Part shown: piece by piece, positions 25,565 to 33,948 of the stretch
How positions within the stretch are numbered: the stretch's first letter is position 1
Layout: the number at the start of each line of letters is the position of its first letter
From: an uncultured Clostridia bacterium
GTDB lineage: Bacteria > Bacillota > Clostridia > TANB77 > CAG-508
Assembly: GCA_934154445.1 (NCBI GenBank)
Contig: CAKPGC010000009.1
Span: 1-61,868 of the forward strand
DNA: 61,868 nt
Direction: 5' to 3'
Made by a program: the position numbers and the translations under genes
The notes under the pieces: model-generated
The model's input: only the letters and a program-made list of their open reading frames with translations
Databases searched by the model: none
Told to the model about the DNA's origin: nothing

Positions 25565-26755
25565 ATGAAAATATTAGTATTAAATTGTGGTAGTTCATCA
25601 CTAAAATATCAATTAATAAATATGGAGACAGAAGAAGTAATGGCTTCTGGAAAATATGAAAGAATAGGAGAAGCAGAAGCTTTTATAACACATAAAGTAA
25701 ATGGACAAAAAATAGAAATAAAAAATCCAGCATACAATCACTCAGAAGCAATAGACTTTACATTAAAACAATTTACAAATCCAGAATATAAAGTAATAGA
25801 TAGCTTGGATGAAATAAATGCAATAGGACACAGATTGGTTCATGGTGGAGAAAAAATTGCGGAATCTGTTGTAATTGATGATAATGTTGTAAGAGTTTTA
25901 GAAGAATATACAGACCTAGCACCTTTACACAATCCAGCTTGTATATTAGGAATAAAGGCATGTCAAGAAGTTATGCCTGGAAAACCAATGGTAGGAGTAT
26001 TTGATACAGCATTCCATCAAACAATGCCAAAAGACAAGTTTATTTACTCAATACCTTATGAATATTATAAAAAATACGGAGTAAGAAAATATGGATTCCA
26101 TGGAACTTCACACATGTTTGTATCACAAAGACTTGCTGAAATTGAAAACAAACCACTAGAAGGTACAAAAATTGTAACATGTCATTTAGGACAAGGTTCA
26201 AGTATATGTGCTATAAAGAACGGAAAATCAGTAGATACAAGTATGGGATTAACACCACTTGGTGGACTTCCAATGGTTACAAGAAGTGGAGATTTAGATC
26301 CATCAGTTGTAACATATATAATGAAAAAAGAAAACTTAACACCTGCACAAATGGAAGATTTACTAAATAAAAAATCAGGGCTTTCTGGTATGTCAGGATT
26401 AGTTCCAGATTTCAGAGAAATAGAAATTGCTTCAAATGAAGGACAACCTGATGCTAGAATAGCAGTTGAAAACTTTAATTACACAATTGCAAGTTATGTT
26501 GCAAAATATGCAGTTGCAATGAACGGTGTTGACTACATTATATTCACAGGTGGAATTGGTGAAAATCAAATTAATATCCGTAAAGGAATATGCGAAAAAC
26601 TAGAATTTATGGGTGTTAAATTAGATGTTGACGCTAATAATATGAGAGGGGAAGAAAAAGTTATTTCTACTCCAGATTCAAAAATTAAAGTTTATGTTAT
26701 TCCTACAAATGAGGAATTAATGATAGCTAAAGAAACTTTGAGATTAGTGAAATAA
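25565..26755 (+). CDS. ackA: Acetate kinase, second copy
   Basis: A 396-residue second acetate kinase with the same catalytic residues (VLNCGSSS, HRLVHGGE, PLHNPA, FDTAFHQ, HGTSHMF, TRSGDLDP, TNEELMIA) and the canonical FTGGIGEN motif. One oddity is PMVTRSGD where most enzymes have PMGTRSGD. AAAGGAGAG lies upstream and a terminator follows. Its divergence from copy one is large enough that the duplication is not recent; one copy could prefer another acyl group such as propionate or butyrate, but that is not shown by sequence. Confidence 0.95.
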   Translation: MKILVLNCGSSSLKYQLINMETEEVMASGKYERIGEAEAFITHKVNGQKIEIKNPAYNHSEAIDFTLKQFTNPEYKVIDSLDEINAIGHRLVHGGEKIAESVVIDDNVVRVLEEYTDLAPLHNPACILGIKACQEVMPGKPMVGVFDTAFHQTMPKDKFIYSIPYEYYKKYGVRKYGFHGTSHMFVSQRLAEIENKPLEGTKIVTCHLGQGSSICAIKNGKSVDTSMGLTPLGGLPMVTRSGDLDPSVVTYIMKKENLTPAQMEDLLNKKSGLSGMSGLVPDFREIEIASNEGQPDARIAVENFNYTIASYVAKYAVAMNGVDYIIFTGGIGENQINIRKGICEKLEFMGVKLDVDANNMRGEEKVISTPDSKIKVYVIPTNEELMIAKETLRLVK

Positions 26756-26760
26756 TAAGC

Positions 26761-26800
26761 AAAAAGGTAGATATAAGAATTGCCATTATATCTACTTTTA
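26761..26800 (+). terminator. Terminator after ackA
   Basis: AAAAGGTAGATATAA and TTATATCTACTTTT pair around a nine-base loop, with a short T-rich end. It closes the pta-ackA-ackA unit. Confidence 0.85.
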
Positions 26801-26839
26801 TTGTTACATCCTTAATAATCAATAATTTTCTAAAAAGTA

Positions 26840-26868
26840 TTGATTAATATATAAAAAAAGTATAAAAT
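26840..26868 (+). promoter_or_regulatory. Promoter of the amino-sugar decoration operon
   Basis: TTGATT at 26840-26845, a 17-base spacer and TAAAAT at 26863-26868. It is the only good promoter before the seven genes that follow. Confidence 0.65.
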
Positions 26869-26928
26869 ACAAATGGCATCCAAAAGAGACAAAAGATGCT
26901 AAAAAATAATATTAAAGGGGAAATAAAA

Positions 26929-28047
26929 ATGATAGATTTTAATGTACCACCTTATGTTGGAAAAGAAAAAGAATATATAAGTAAAGCGATAGAAAATAAG
27001 AAAATATGTGGAGATGGAGAATTTACAAAGAAATGTAATAAATGGTTAGAAGATAAAACAGGATCACATGTATTACTTACAACATCTTGTAGTAGTTCAT
27101 TGGATATGTCTGCAATATTAGCAAATATAGAACCAGGTGATGAAGTAATAATGCCAGCATTTACATTTGTGTCAACAGCAGACGCATTTGCATTAAGAGG
27201 AGCAAAAATAGTATTTGTAGATATTAGACCAGATACGATGAATATTGACGAAAAATTAATAGAAGATGCAATAACAGACAAAACAAAAGCAATAGTACCA
27301 GTGCACTATGCAGGGGTAGCTTGCGAAATGGATACAATTATGGATATTGCTAAAAGACATAATTTATTAGTAATAGAAGATGCGGCTCAAGGAGTCATGA
27401 GTGAATATAAAGGAAAAGCTCTTGGAACAATTGGCGATTATGGATGTTATAGTTTCCACGAAACTAAAAATTACAGTATGGGTGAAGGTGGAGCATTAGT
27501 TATCAAAGACTATAACAATTATGAAAGAGCTGAAATAGTTAGAGAAAAGGGAACAGATCGTAGTAGATTTTTCAGAGGACAAGTTGATAAATATACTTGG
27601 GTTGAAGCAGGTTCATCATTTTTACCAAGTGATATAAATGCAGCATATTTATATGCTCAATTAGAAGAGGCAGACAAAATAAATAACAACAGATTAAATA
27701 GTTGGAATTTATATTATGAAAATTTAAAAGATGTTAAAGAAATAGAACTTCCTTATATTCCAAAAGAATGTAAACACAATGCACACATGTTTTATATTAA
27801 AACAAAAGATATGAAAGAAAGAACAGAATTAATAAAATTCTTAAAAGAAAATGAAATTGCATCAGTATTTCATTATATTCCATTACATACAGCTCCTGCT
27901 GGAATAAAATATGGAAGATTTAATGGAGAAGATAAATATACAACAAAAGAAAGCGAAAGATTATTAAGACTTCCAATGTATTATGGATTAGAAGAAGAAG
28001 ATGTATTAAAAGTTTGTACAAAGATAAAGGAATTCTATAATAAATAG
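26929..28047 (+). CDS. wecE: dTDP-4-amino-4,6-dideoxygalactose transaminase (WecE/RffA type)
   Basis: PLP-dependent DegT/DnrJ/EryC1/StrS sugar aminotransferase. The 372 residues resemble WecE along their whole length: FNVPPYVGKE at the start, LCGDG-like KICGDGEFTKKC, PGDEVIMPAFTFVSTA, VDIRPDTMNIDE, VPVHYAGVACEMD, and the PLP lysine K180 in SFHETKNY. WecE converts dTDP-4-keto-6-deoxyglucose to dTDP-Fuc4N; the keto sugar is made by RfbA/RfbB, encoded at the end of this window. I use the ATG at 26929, with AAAGGGGAA, not the earlier ATG at 26896. First gene of the operon. Confidence 0.92.
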   Translation: MIDFNVPPYVGKEKEYISKAIENKKICGDGEFTKKCNKWLEDKTGSHVLLTTSCSSSLDMSAILANIEPGDEVIMPAFTFVSTADAFALRGAKIVFVDIRPDTMNIDEKLIEDAITDKTKAIVPVHYAGVACEMDTIMDIAKRHNLLVIEDAAQGVMSEYKGKALGTIGDYGCYSFHETKNYSMGEGGALVIKDYNNYERAEIVREKGTDRSRFFRGQVDKYTWVEAGSSFLPSDINAAYLYAQLEEADKINNNRLNSWNLYYENLKDVKEIELPYIPKECKHNAHMFYIKTKDMKERTELIKFLKENEIASVFHYIPLHTAPAGIKYGRFNGEDKYTTKESERLLRLPMYYGLEEEDVLKVCTKIKEFYNK

Positions 28048-28072
28048 TCTTAAAAAAGGGGAAATTAAAATA

Positions 28073-29182
28073 ATGAAAGAAAAATTAGTAATAATTGGTG
28101 CAAATGATTTTCAAAATCAATTAATTCTAAAAGCAAAATCATTAGGATATGAAACTCATGTATTTGCATGGCAAGATGGTTCAATAGGAGAAAGAACAGC
28201 AGATTACTTTTATCCAATTAGTATAGTAGAAAAAGAACAAATATTAGAAAAATGTAAAGAAATAAAGCCAGTTGGAGTATGCTCTATAGCATCAGATTTA
28301 GCTACAATTACTGTTAATTATGTAGCAGAAAACTTAGGACTTCCAAGTAATCCAACATCAATAACATTACAATGTACAAATAAATTTGAAATGCGTAAAA
28401 AAATGAAAGAAAATGGGGTAAAGACACCAACGTTTATTAAAGTAAATGATAATCCGGAAACATGGAAAACAGAAGAAATGAAATTCCCTGTTATAGTAAA
28501 ACCAACAGACAGATCAGGAAGTAGAGGAATTACAAAAGTATATAATAAAGATGAATTAGAAAAAGCAGTAAAATATGCAACAAAAGATTCTTTTGAAAAA
28601 AGTGCAATTATAGAAGAATATATTGATGGAGATGAATACAGTTGTGAATGTATTACATCTAATGGAAAACACCATTTTTTGGCATTTACTAAAAAATATA
28701 CAACAGGTGCTCCAAACTTTATAGAAACAGGACATTGCGAACCTTCAGATATAAAAGAAGAATATCAAGAACAAATAAAAGACAATATTTTTAAGGCATT
28801 AACAGCTCTTGGAATACAAAATAGTGCAAGCCATACAGAATTTAAAATAAATAAAAATGGTGAGTTTGGCATTATAGAAATTGGAGCTAGAATGGGTGGA
28901 GATTGTATTGGTTCTGATTTAGTTCAAATATCTACAGGATATGATTTTATAAAAATGGTAATAGATGTTGCATGTGGTAAAGAACTTGACTTCAATAAAG
29001 TTGTTAAACCACAAAAAGCACATATCAAATTTATATTTAGTGAAGAAGATTTAGAAGAAATGAATAAGTTTAAAGAAGAACATCCTGAAAAAATATATAG
29101 AATAAGCGAGATGGAACTTGAAAATTTGGGAAAAACAGTAGACAGTTCAAGTAGAATTGGATATTATATATATACTGAATAA
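28073..29182 (+). CDS. ATP-grasp ligase, substrate unknown
   Basis: A 369-residue ATP-grasp enzyme of the carbamoyl-phosphate synthetase-like group. There is an N-terminal pre-ATP domain (GANDFQNQLI near 8), the central ATP-grasp fold with VKPTDRSGSRGITKV (about 143-157) as the glycine-rich loop, EEYIDGDEYSCE, and the metal/phosphate motif EIGARMGGDCIG near 268-279. Such enzymes ligate a carboxylate to an amine or thiol through an acyl phosphate. Directly behind a sugar aminotransferase, N-acylation of the new sugar amine with an amino acid is a natural reading, but the substrates are inference. It has AAAGGGG before the ATG. Confidence 0.87.
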   Translation: MKEKLVIIGANDFQNQLILKAKSLGYETHVFAWQDGSIGERTADYFYPISIVEKEQILEKCKEIKPVGVCSIASDLATITVNYVAENLGLPSNPTSITLQCTNKFEMRKKMKENGVKTPTFIKVNDNPETWKTEEMKFPVIVKPTDRSGSRGITKVYNKDELEKAVKYATKDSFEKSAIIEEYIDGDEYSCECITSNGKHHFLAFTKKYTTGAPNFIETGHCEPSDIKEEYQEQIKDNIFKALTALGIQNSASHTEFKINKNGEFGIIEIGARMGGDCIGSDLVQISTGYDFIKMVIDVACGKELDFNKVVKPQKAHIKFIFSEEDLEEMNKFKEEHPEKIYRISEMELENLGKTVDSSSRIGYYIYTE

Positions 29183-29203
29183 TAATGTATGGGAGAAATC
29201 AGA

Positions 29204-30196
29204 ATGGAAAAGGAAAAAATAATTGTATTAGGTTCAGCTGGAAATTTAGGAATGTATTTTATGGATCATTTAATGAAAAATTTGGATACAGAAAAATATG
29301 AAATGATTGCAACAGGAACAAAGGATGAATATCCATTTGAATTTTATAATGGAAAATATGTCAAATTAGACATTACAAATGTTGAAGATTTTGAAAATTT
29401 GCCAAAAGAAAATGTACATGCAATTGTTGATTTTGCGGGAGTTTTACCAGCATATTTATCAAAAGATGATCCCAATAAATATATTGATGTTAATATAAAA
29501 GGAACGCTAAATGTATTGGAATATGCAAGAAAAGTAAAAACTGATAGAATTATATATACACAAACATGGGCAGATTTAAATGGGTATTTAAAAGAAAAGA
29601 AACCTTTAAAACCAGATTTGTTAAGAAAACCAATACATACAGGGGACCATGCAATTTATACTGTTACAAAATGTGCGGCTGTTGAATTAATTGAATGTTA
29701 TCATCAAATGTATGGAATTAAGAATTTTATATTTAGATTACCTAACATATATATGTACTCACAAGAAATGTATTATTATGTTGATGGAGAAAAAAAATAT
29801 ATATCTTATAGATATATGATTCAAAGAGCAATAAATGGACAAGATATTGAATTATGGGGAAATCCAGATTTAGGCAAAGATATTATATATGTAAAAGACT
29901 TGTGCCAAATGATTTTTAAATCATTATTTGTTGATAGAGACACAGGAACATATAATGCAGGAACAGGAATAAAAACATCTATGAGAGAACAAATAGAAGG
30001 AATGATTAAAGTATTCTCATCAAAAGAAAATCCTTCAAAAATCATAGAACGTCCTGAAAAAAAAGACTGTGATGATTTTGTAATGGATATAACAAATATT
30101 AAAGAAGAATTAGGATATGAACCTCAATATAATTATATTGAGTACTTAAAAGATTACAAAAAAGAGATGAAATTACAGAGATTTACTAAGAAATAA
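29204..30196 (+). CDS. NAD-dependent epimerase/dehydratase family protein
   Basis: Extended short-chain dehydrogenase acting on nucleotide sugars. The 330 residues start with the Rossmann motif GSAGNLG (about 10-16) and carry the catalytic YTVTK in the usual middle position, with TQTWAD in place of the usual catalytic Ser/Thr strand. The exact reaction (4-epimerase, 4-reductase or dehydratase) is not readable. I start at the ATG at 29204 because GGGAGAAA is correctly spaced there. Positioned third in the operon, where it could supply or rework the sugar before lipid loading. Confidence 0.88.
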   Translation: MEKEKIIVLGSAGNLGMYFMDHLMKNLDTEKYEMIATGTKDEYPFEFYNGKYVKLDITNVEDFENLPKENVHAIVDFAGVLPAYLSKDDPNKYIDVNIKGTLNVLEYARKVKTDRIIYTQTWADLNGYLKEKKPLKPDLLRKPIHTGDHAIYTVTKCAAVELIECYHQMYGIKNFIFRLPNIYMYSQEMYYYVDGEKKYISYRYMIQRAINGQDIELWGNPDLGKDIIYVKDLCQMIFKSLFVDRDTGTYNAGTGIKTSMREQIEGMIKVFSSKENPSKIIERPEKKDCDDFVMDITNIKEELGYEPQYNYIEYLKDYKKEMKLQRFTKK

Positions 30197-30207
30197 AGGG
30201 GACTAAA

Positions 30208-31182
30208 ATGGAAGAAAATAAAAAAATAAGTTTTTTAATACCATGTTATGGAAGCGAAAAAACAGTAGGAATTGTTATAAAAGAAATAGATGAAATTGTT
30301 AGTAAAAATGATAAATATGACTATGAAATAATTGCAATAAATGATCATTCACCAGATAATGTATGGAATATATTAAAAGAAATTGCACAAACAAATAAAA
30401 AAGTAAAGCTTATAAATTTAGCCAAGAACATGAATAGACCAGGAGCTTTAATGGCAGGAATGTCAAAAGCCAAAGGTGACTATATTGTCTTAATGGATGA
30501 TGATGGACAATGCCCAATGGAAAATTTATGGAAATTAATAAAACCACTAGAAGAAGGACACGATGTAGCAATTGCAAAATATCCATCATATAAACAAAGT
30601 TTATTTAAAAGTTTTGGAACAATTGTAAATAGAAAAATGACGGAAATTATAATGGATAAACCAAAAGACATGGCTTTTACAAATTTTTCAGCAATGAAAA
30701 GATATATTGTTGAAGAAATTACAAAATACAAAAATCCATATCCATATTTAACAGGGCTTTTATTAAGAACAACAAGTGATATAGTAAATGTTCAAATGGA
30801 AGAAAGAGAAAGAATAACAGGAAGTACAAATTTTACTTTCAAAAAAATGTTAAATTTATGGATAAATGGTTTCACAGCATTTTCAATAAAACCATTAAGA
30901 ATATCAACAATAATTGGATTTATAACAGCAGCTATAGGATTTATTTATGGAATTTATGTTATTATACATAAATTATTTATACATACTGCAATAGCTCAAG
31001 GATATAGTTCTATTATGGCTGTAATGCTATTTATTGGTGGAATTATTATGATGATGCTTGGAATGATAGGGGAATATATAGGAAGAATATACATAAGCAT
31101 AAATAATTCTCCTCAATATGTGATAAAAGAAACTGTAAATTTTAAAAATAAACAAGGAGAAAAAAATGAAGAAAATAAATAA
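30208..31182 (+). CDS. Polyprenyl-phosphate glycosyltransferase (GtrB/ArnC-like GT2)
   Basis: A 324-residue inverting GT2 enzyme of the GtrB/DPM1/ArnC type: N-terminal GT-A domain with IPCYGSEKTV at the start, LMDDDGQC (the DxD-like site, about 95-102), a characteristic ERERITGSTNF near 200, and two C-terminal membrane helices (about 230-255 and 270-292). This family moves a sugar from its nucleotide to undecaprenyl phosphate on the inner membrane face. It overlaps the next gene by 17 bases and lies directly before the ArnE/F-like pair, consistent with lipid-linked sugar being flipped next. Confidence 0.93.
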   Translation: MEENKKISFLIPCYGSEKTVGIVIKEIDEIVSKNDKYDYEIIAINDHSPDNVWNILKEIAQTNKKVKLINLAKNMNRPGALMAGMSKAKGDYIVLMDDDGQCPMENLWKLIKPLEEGHDVAIAKYPSYKQSLFKSFGTIVNRKMTEIIMDKPKDMAFTNFSAMKRYIVEEITKYKNPYPYLTGLLLRTTSDIVNVQMEERERITGSTNFTFKKMLNLWINGFTAFSIKPLRISTIIGFITAAIGFIYGIYVIIHKLFIHTAIAQGYSSIMAVMLFIGGIIMMMLGMIGEYIGRIYISINNSPQYVIKETVNFKNKQGEKNEENK

Positions 31183-31507
31183 ATATATATACTTGCATTT
31201 ACTAATATTTTTCTTTTCATTTTGTGGAGTATTTTCTAAGTTAGCAGCAAGTTACGACTTTTTGTCATTGCAATTTTTCTTATTTTATGGAATATCTATA
31301 CTAATATTAGGAATATATGCGATATTATGGCAACAAATATTAAAAAAATTCTCACTTACAACAGCATTTTTTAATAAAGCAGTAACAATTATATGGGGAA
31401 TGCTATGGGGAGCATTATTTTTTAAAGAAGTAATCACTTGGAATATGATAGTTGGAACTATAGTGGTTCTAGTAGGTATTGGATTGGTGGTGAATGATTA
31501 TGAATAA
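31166..31507 (+). CDS. EamA/SMR-like small membrane protein, ArnE-like subunit
   Basis: A 113-residue protein with four transmembrane helices and the compact SMR/EamA layout. The C-terminal helix pair has FNKAVTIIWGMLWGALFFKE followed by VVLVGIGLVV, typical of the half-size EamA subunits. In the Gram-negative aminoarabinose pathway ArnE and ArnF form a heterodimer that flips the lipid-linked sugar; size (ArnE is 111) and position match. It overlaps both neighbours (17 and 14 bases), showing tight coupling with its partner. A true drug exporter is less likely here. Confidence 0.82.
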   Translation: MKKINKYIYLHLLIFFFSFCGVFSKLAASYDFLSLQFFLFYGISILILGIYAILWQQILKKFSLTTAFFNKAVTIIWGMLWGALFFKEVITWNMIVGTIVVLVGIGLVVNDYE

Positions 31508-31844
31508 AGTTTTAATATTTTCAGGAATATATGTTTTAGGAGTAATCATTTCAGCATTTGCACAAATATTATTAAAAAAATCAGCAGATGTAGAAAGAAA
31601 AAGCAAATTAAAAGAATACTTAAATTTTAAAACAATATTTGCTTATGGAATATTTTTCGGTGCAACATTATGCTCTGTTATAGCATATAAATATGTACCA
31701 TTATCTATGGGACCAATTTTAGGAACTACAGAGTATGTTTTTGTAGCATTACTTAGTTATTTACTATTAAAAGAAAAAATAGGAAAGAAAAAATTAATAG
31801 GACTAATAGTGATAATATTTGGAGTTCTAATATTTTCAATATAA
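31494..31844 (+). CDS. EamA/SMR-like small membrane protein, ArnF-like subunit
   Basis: A 116-residue second four-helix EamA-type protein, with QILLKKSADVERK near residue 21, then PLSMGPILGTTEYVFVALLS and a KKLIGLIVIIFGVL ending, as in ArnF-like subunits. It is distinct from its neighbour, so the two most likely form an antiparallel heterodimer. It overlaps the preceding gene by 14 bases and ends 13 bases before the GT-C gene. Confidence 0.82.
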   Translation: MIMNKVLIFSGIYVLGVIISAFAQILLKKSADVERKSKLKEYLNFKTIFAYGIFFGATLCSVIAYKYVPLSMGPILGTTEYVFVALLSYLLLKEKIGKKKLIGLIVIIFGVLIFSI

Positions 31845-31856
31845 AGGGGAATAAAC

Positions 31857-33266
31857 ATGGAAAAAGAAAATAAAACACACAAGCTAAATAAAAAAACAAT
31901 AATAAAAATACTGTTTGTATTATATATACTTGTTTTATGTACAACTTGGGCACTAACGATGGGATATAATAATGCACCAGATGAAGCAATGAAATATGAC
32001 GTTTGCAAATATTTGGTGAAACATAAAACATTACCAGATGGTGGAGACCCAGAAATAAGAGAAGCAAACTGGGGAATATCTTATGCATTTACGCCAATAT
32101 TATCATATATTTTTTCAGCTGTATGTATGGCAATTACATCCATTTTTACAGATGGACAATTTAAAATATTTGTATCAACTAGAATTGTAAGTATAATATG
32201 CATCTGTGGATATGCATTTATGAATATTAAAATATCAGAAAAACTATTTAATGGAATATTTAAATGGCTATATGTAGTATTGGTAACATTATTACCACAA
32301 GTTGTATTTTTAGGATCATACCTAAATAATGATTCATTGGCACTATTTTCGATTTCAATTATAGTATATTCTTGGCTTTTGGGAATTGAAAAAGATTGGA
32401 ATTGGAAATCATGCATAATCTTATCAATAGGAATAGGAATATGCTCTTTATCATATTATAATGCTTATGGATATATATTATGTAGTGCAATCATATATTG
32501 TTTAAGTAATTGGATAAAGAAAATAGATTTTAAAACATTTCTAAAAAAAGGATTTGCAATCGTTGGAATTGTATTTATAATTGCAGGTTGGTGGTTTATT
32601 AGAAATTTTATAATATATGATGGAGATATATTAGGGCTAACGATTTCAAGAGAATATGGAGAAATGTATGCTGTTGATGGACTTAAACCATCACAAAGAT
32701 CAACACCAAATAATCTAAAAATGCCATTAAATACGATGTTATTTGAGAAAAAATGGTTAAAAACATCAATACTTAGTTTTATAGGATTATTTGGTAATAT
32801 GAATGTAAAAATGTCAAATATTATATATAAATTATATGAATCAGTATTTATATTTGGTTTTATAGGATTAATATTTGATAAAGTATACAAATTAATAAAG
32901 AATATAGTTAATAAAATAAAAAATAAAAAGAAATCAGAGAATATAGATAAAATAAATAATAAAAAAGAAAGAAAAGAAAAGGCATTATTCAATATAATAA
33001 TGTTAATATGTATGATAATTCCTGTACTATTAACTTTATATTATTCATATTTCAACGATTTTCAACCTCAAGGACGATATGCAATGCCAATGATAATTCC
33101 TTTAATGTATTTTGTTACTAAAGGAATTGAAGAGATATTCAATTTAATTATTAAAAATAAAAAAGCACAAAATATAATAGTTGGAATTGGTATTACATTA
33201 TGGGCATTAGCACCAATTTATATATATTTTGAATATATAAGAAAATTTTTATTATTTGTAAAATAA
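31857..33266 (+). CDS. GT-C membrane glycosyltransferase (ArnT/GT39-like)
   Basis: A 469-residue polytopic protein with about ten to twelve membrane helices. The first extracytoplasmic loop has APDEAMKYD (about residue 41-49), the acidic motif expected of GT-C enzymes that use polyprenyl-phosphate sugars, and the C-terminal part has FQPQGRYAMPM, which is common to GT39/DUF2142-type proteins. It should transfer the flipped sugar to a wall polymer or lipid outside the cell. It is the last gene before a strong terminator and begins after AAAGGGG. The acceptor is unknown. Confidence 0.82.
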   Translation: MEKENKTHKLNKKTIIKILFVLYILVLCTTWALTMGYNNAPDEAMKYDVCKYLVKHKTLPDGGDPEIREANWGISYAFTPILSYIFSAVCMAITSIFTDGQFKIFVSTRIVSIICICGYAFMNIKISEKLFNGIFKWLYVVLVTLLPQVVFLGSYLNNDSLALFSISIIVYSWLLGIEKDWNWKSCIILSIGIGICSLSYYNAYGYILCSAIIYCLSNWIKKIDFKTFLKKGFAIVGIVFIIAGWWFIRNFIIYDGDILGLTISREYGEMYAVDGLKPSQRSTPNNLKMPLNTMLFEKKWLKTSILSFIGLFGNMNVKMSNIIYKLYESVFIFGFIGLIFDKVYKLIKNIVNKIKNKKKSENIDKINNKKERKEKALFNIIMLICMIIPVLLTLYYSYFNDFQPQGRYAMPMIIPLMYFVTKGIEEIFNLIIKNKKAQNIIVGIGITLWALAPIYIYFEYIRKFLLFVK

Positions 33267-33284
33267 TATAAAAAAATATGATAT

Positions 33285-33322
33285 AAAAGTATTAAACAAA
33301 TTAAATGTTTAATACTTTTTTT
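33285..33322 (+). terminator. Strong terminator closing the decoration operon
   Basis: AAAAGTATTAAACA (33285-33298) and TGTTTAATACTTTT (33306-33319), with a seven-base loop and a continuing T-run. Confidence 0.92.
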
Positions 33323-33393
33323 AAAATAATGCAACAAAATCAAATGTATAAAAAATCTAATATATGTACAAAAAATAAAAGTGGAGGAAAAAA

Positions 33394-33897
33394 GTGGAAG
33401 AACTAGTAAAAAGAGCAAAAAACAATGATGAAAAAGCCTTTGATGAGTTAATTGAATTAATTAAGAATGAACTATATTTAATAGCAAAAACCAAGCTGAA
33501 GAGCGACGATGACATAGCAGATGCTATTCAAGAAACAATATTAAAATGTTATCAAAATATACATAAACTTAGAGATATAAAACTATTTAAAACATGGACA
33601 ATAAGAATTCTTATAAATGAGTGTAATAAAATCTACAGGAAAAAAGAAAAATATAAAATTTCGATAGAGGATAATGAGATAGAGAAATATATAAAATCGG
33701 AAGAAAATTATGATGAAAATATAGAGTTTAGTATATTAATAAGAAAACTTGAAACAGAGGAAAAATTGATATTAACATTATATTATTATTCAGGTTATAC
33801 AACAAAAGAAATAAGCCAAATATTAAGAAAAAATGAAAATACAATAAGAAGTAAAATGTCTAGAGCAAAAGATAAACTAAAAAAACAATTAATCTGA
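33394..33897 (+). CDS. ECF-type RNA polymerase sigma factor
   Basis: A 167-residue sigma-70 family protein with only regions 2 and 4: region 2 around residues 5-70 (AIQETILKCYQNIHKLRD is the region 2.2-like block, FKTWTIRILINECNK region 2.3-2.4) and region 4 around 105-165 with TTKEISQILRKNENTIRSKMSRAK as helix-turn-helix. Translation begins at GTG 33394 after a strong GGAGGAA. The gene behind it encodes a DUF4179 membrane protein, the usual partner of such factors. Upstream, TGCAACA (33330) and TCTAAT (33356) could be an autoregulated ECF promoter, with a longer spacer than usual. Confidence 0.9.
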   Translation: MEELVKRAKNNDEKAFDELIELIKNELYLIAKTKLKSDDDIADAIQETILKCYQNIHKLRDIKLFKTWTIRILINECNKIYRKKEKYKISIEDNEIEKYIKSEENYDENIEFSILIRKLETEEKLILTLYYYSGYTTKEISQILRKNENTIRSKMSRAKDKLKKQLI

Positions 33898-33948
33898 TAT
33901 TTAAAAATTATTTATACAGCAATAAAGCAAAGTGAAAGGAGAAAAATA

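Noticed and set aside
26179..26370. A 63-codon plus-strand frame inside the second ackA
   Set aside because: Out-of-frame reading of conserved acetate kinase codons; no own start signal.
31166..31844. The two small EamA proteins considered as a multidrug efflux pair
   Set aside because: Their overlap with an ArnC-like gene and position before a GT-C gene favour lipid-linked sugar flipping; drug export is kept only as a weak alternative.
32465..32992. A 175-codon minus-strand frame opposite the GT-C gene
   Set aside because: Antisense shadow of a membrane protein gene, Phe/Leu/Ile-rich, no ribosome site.
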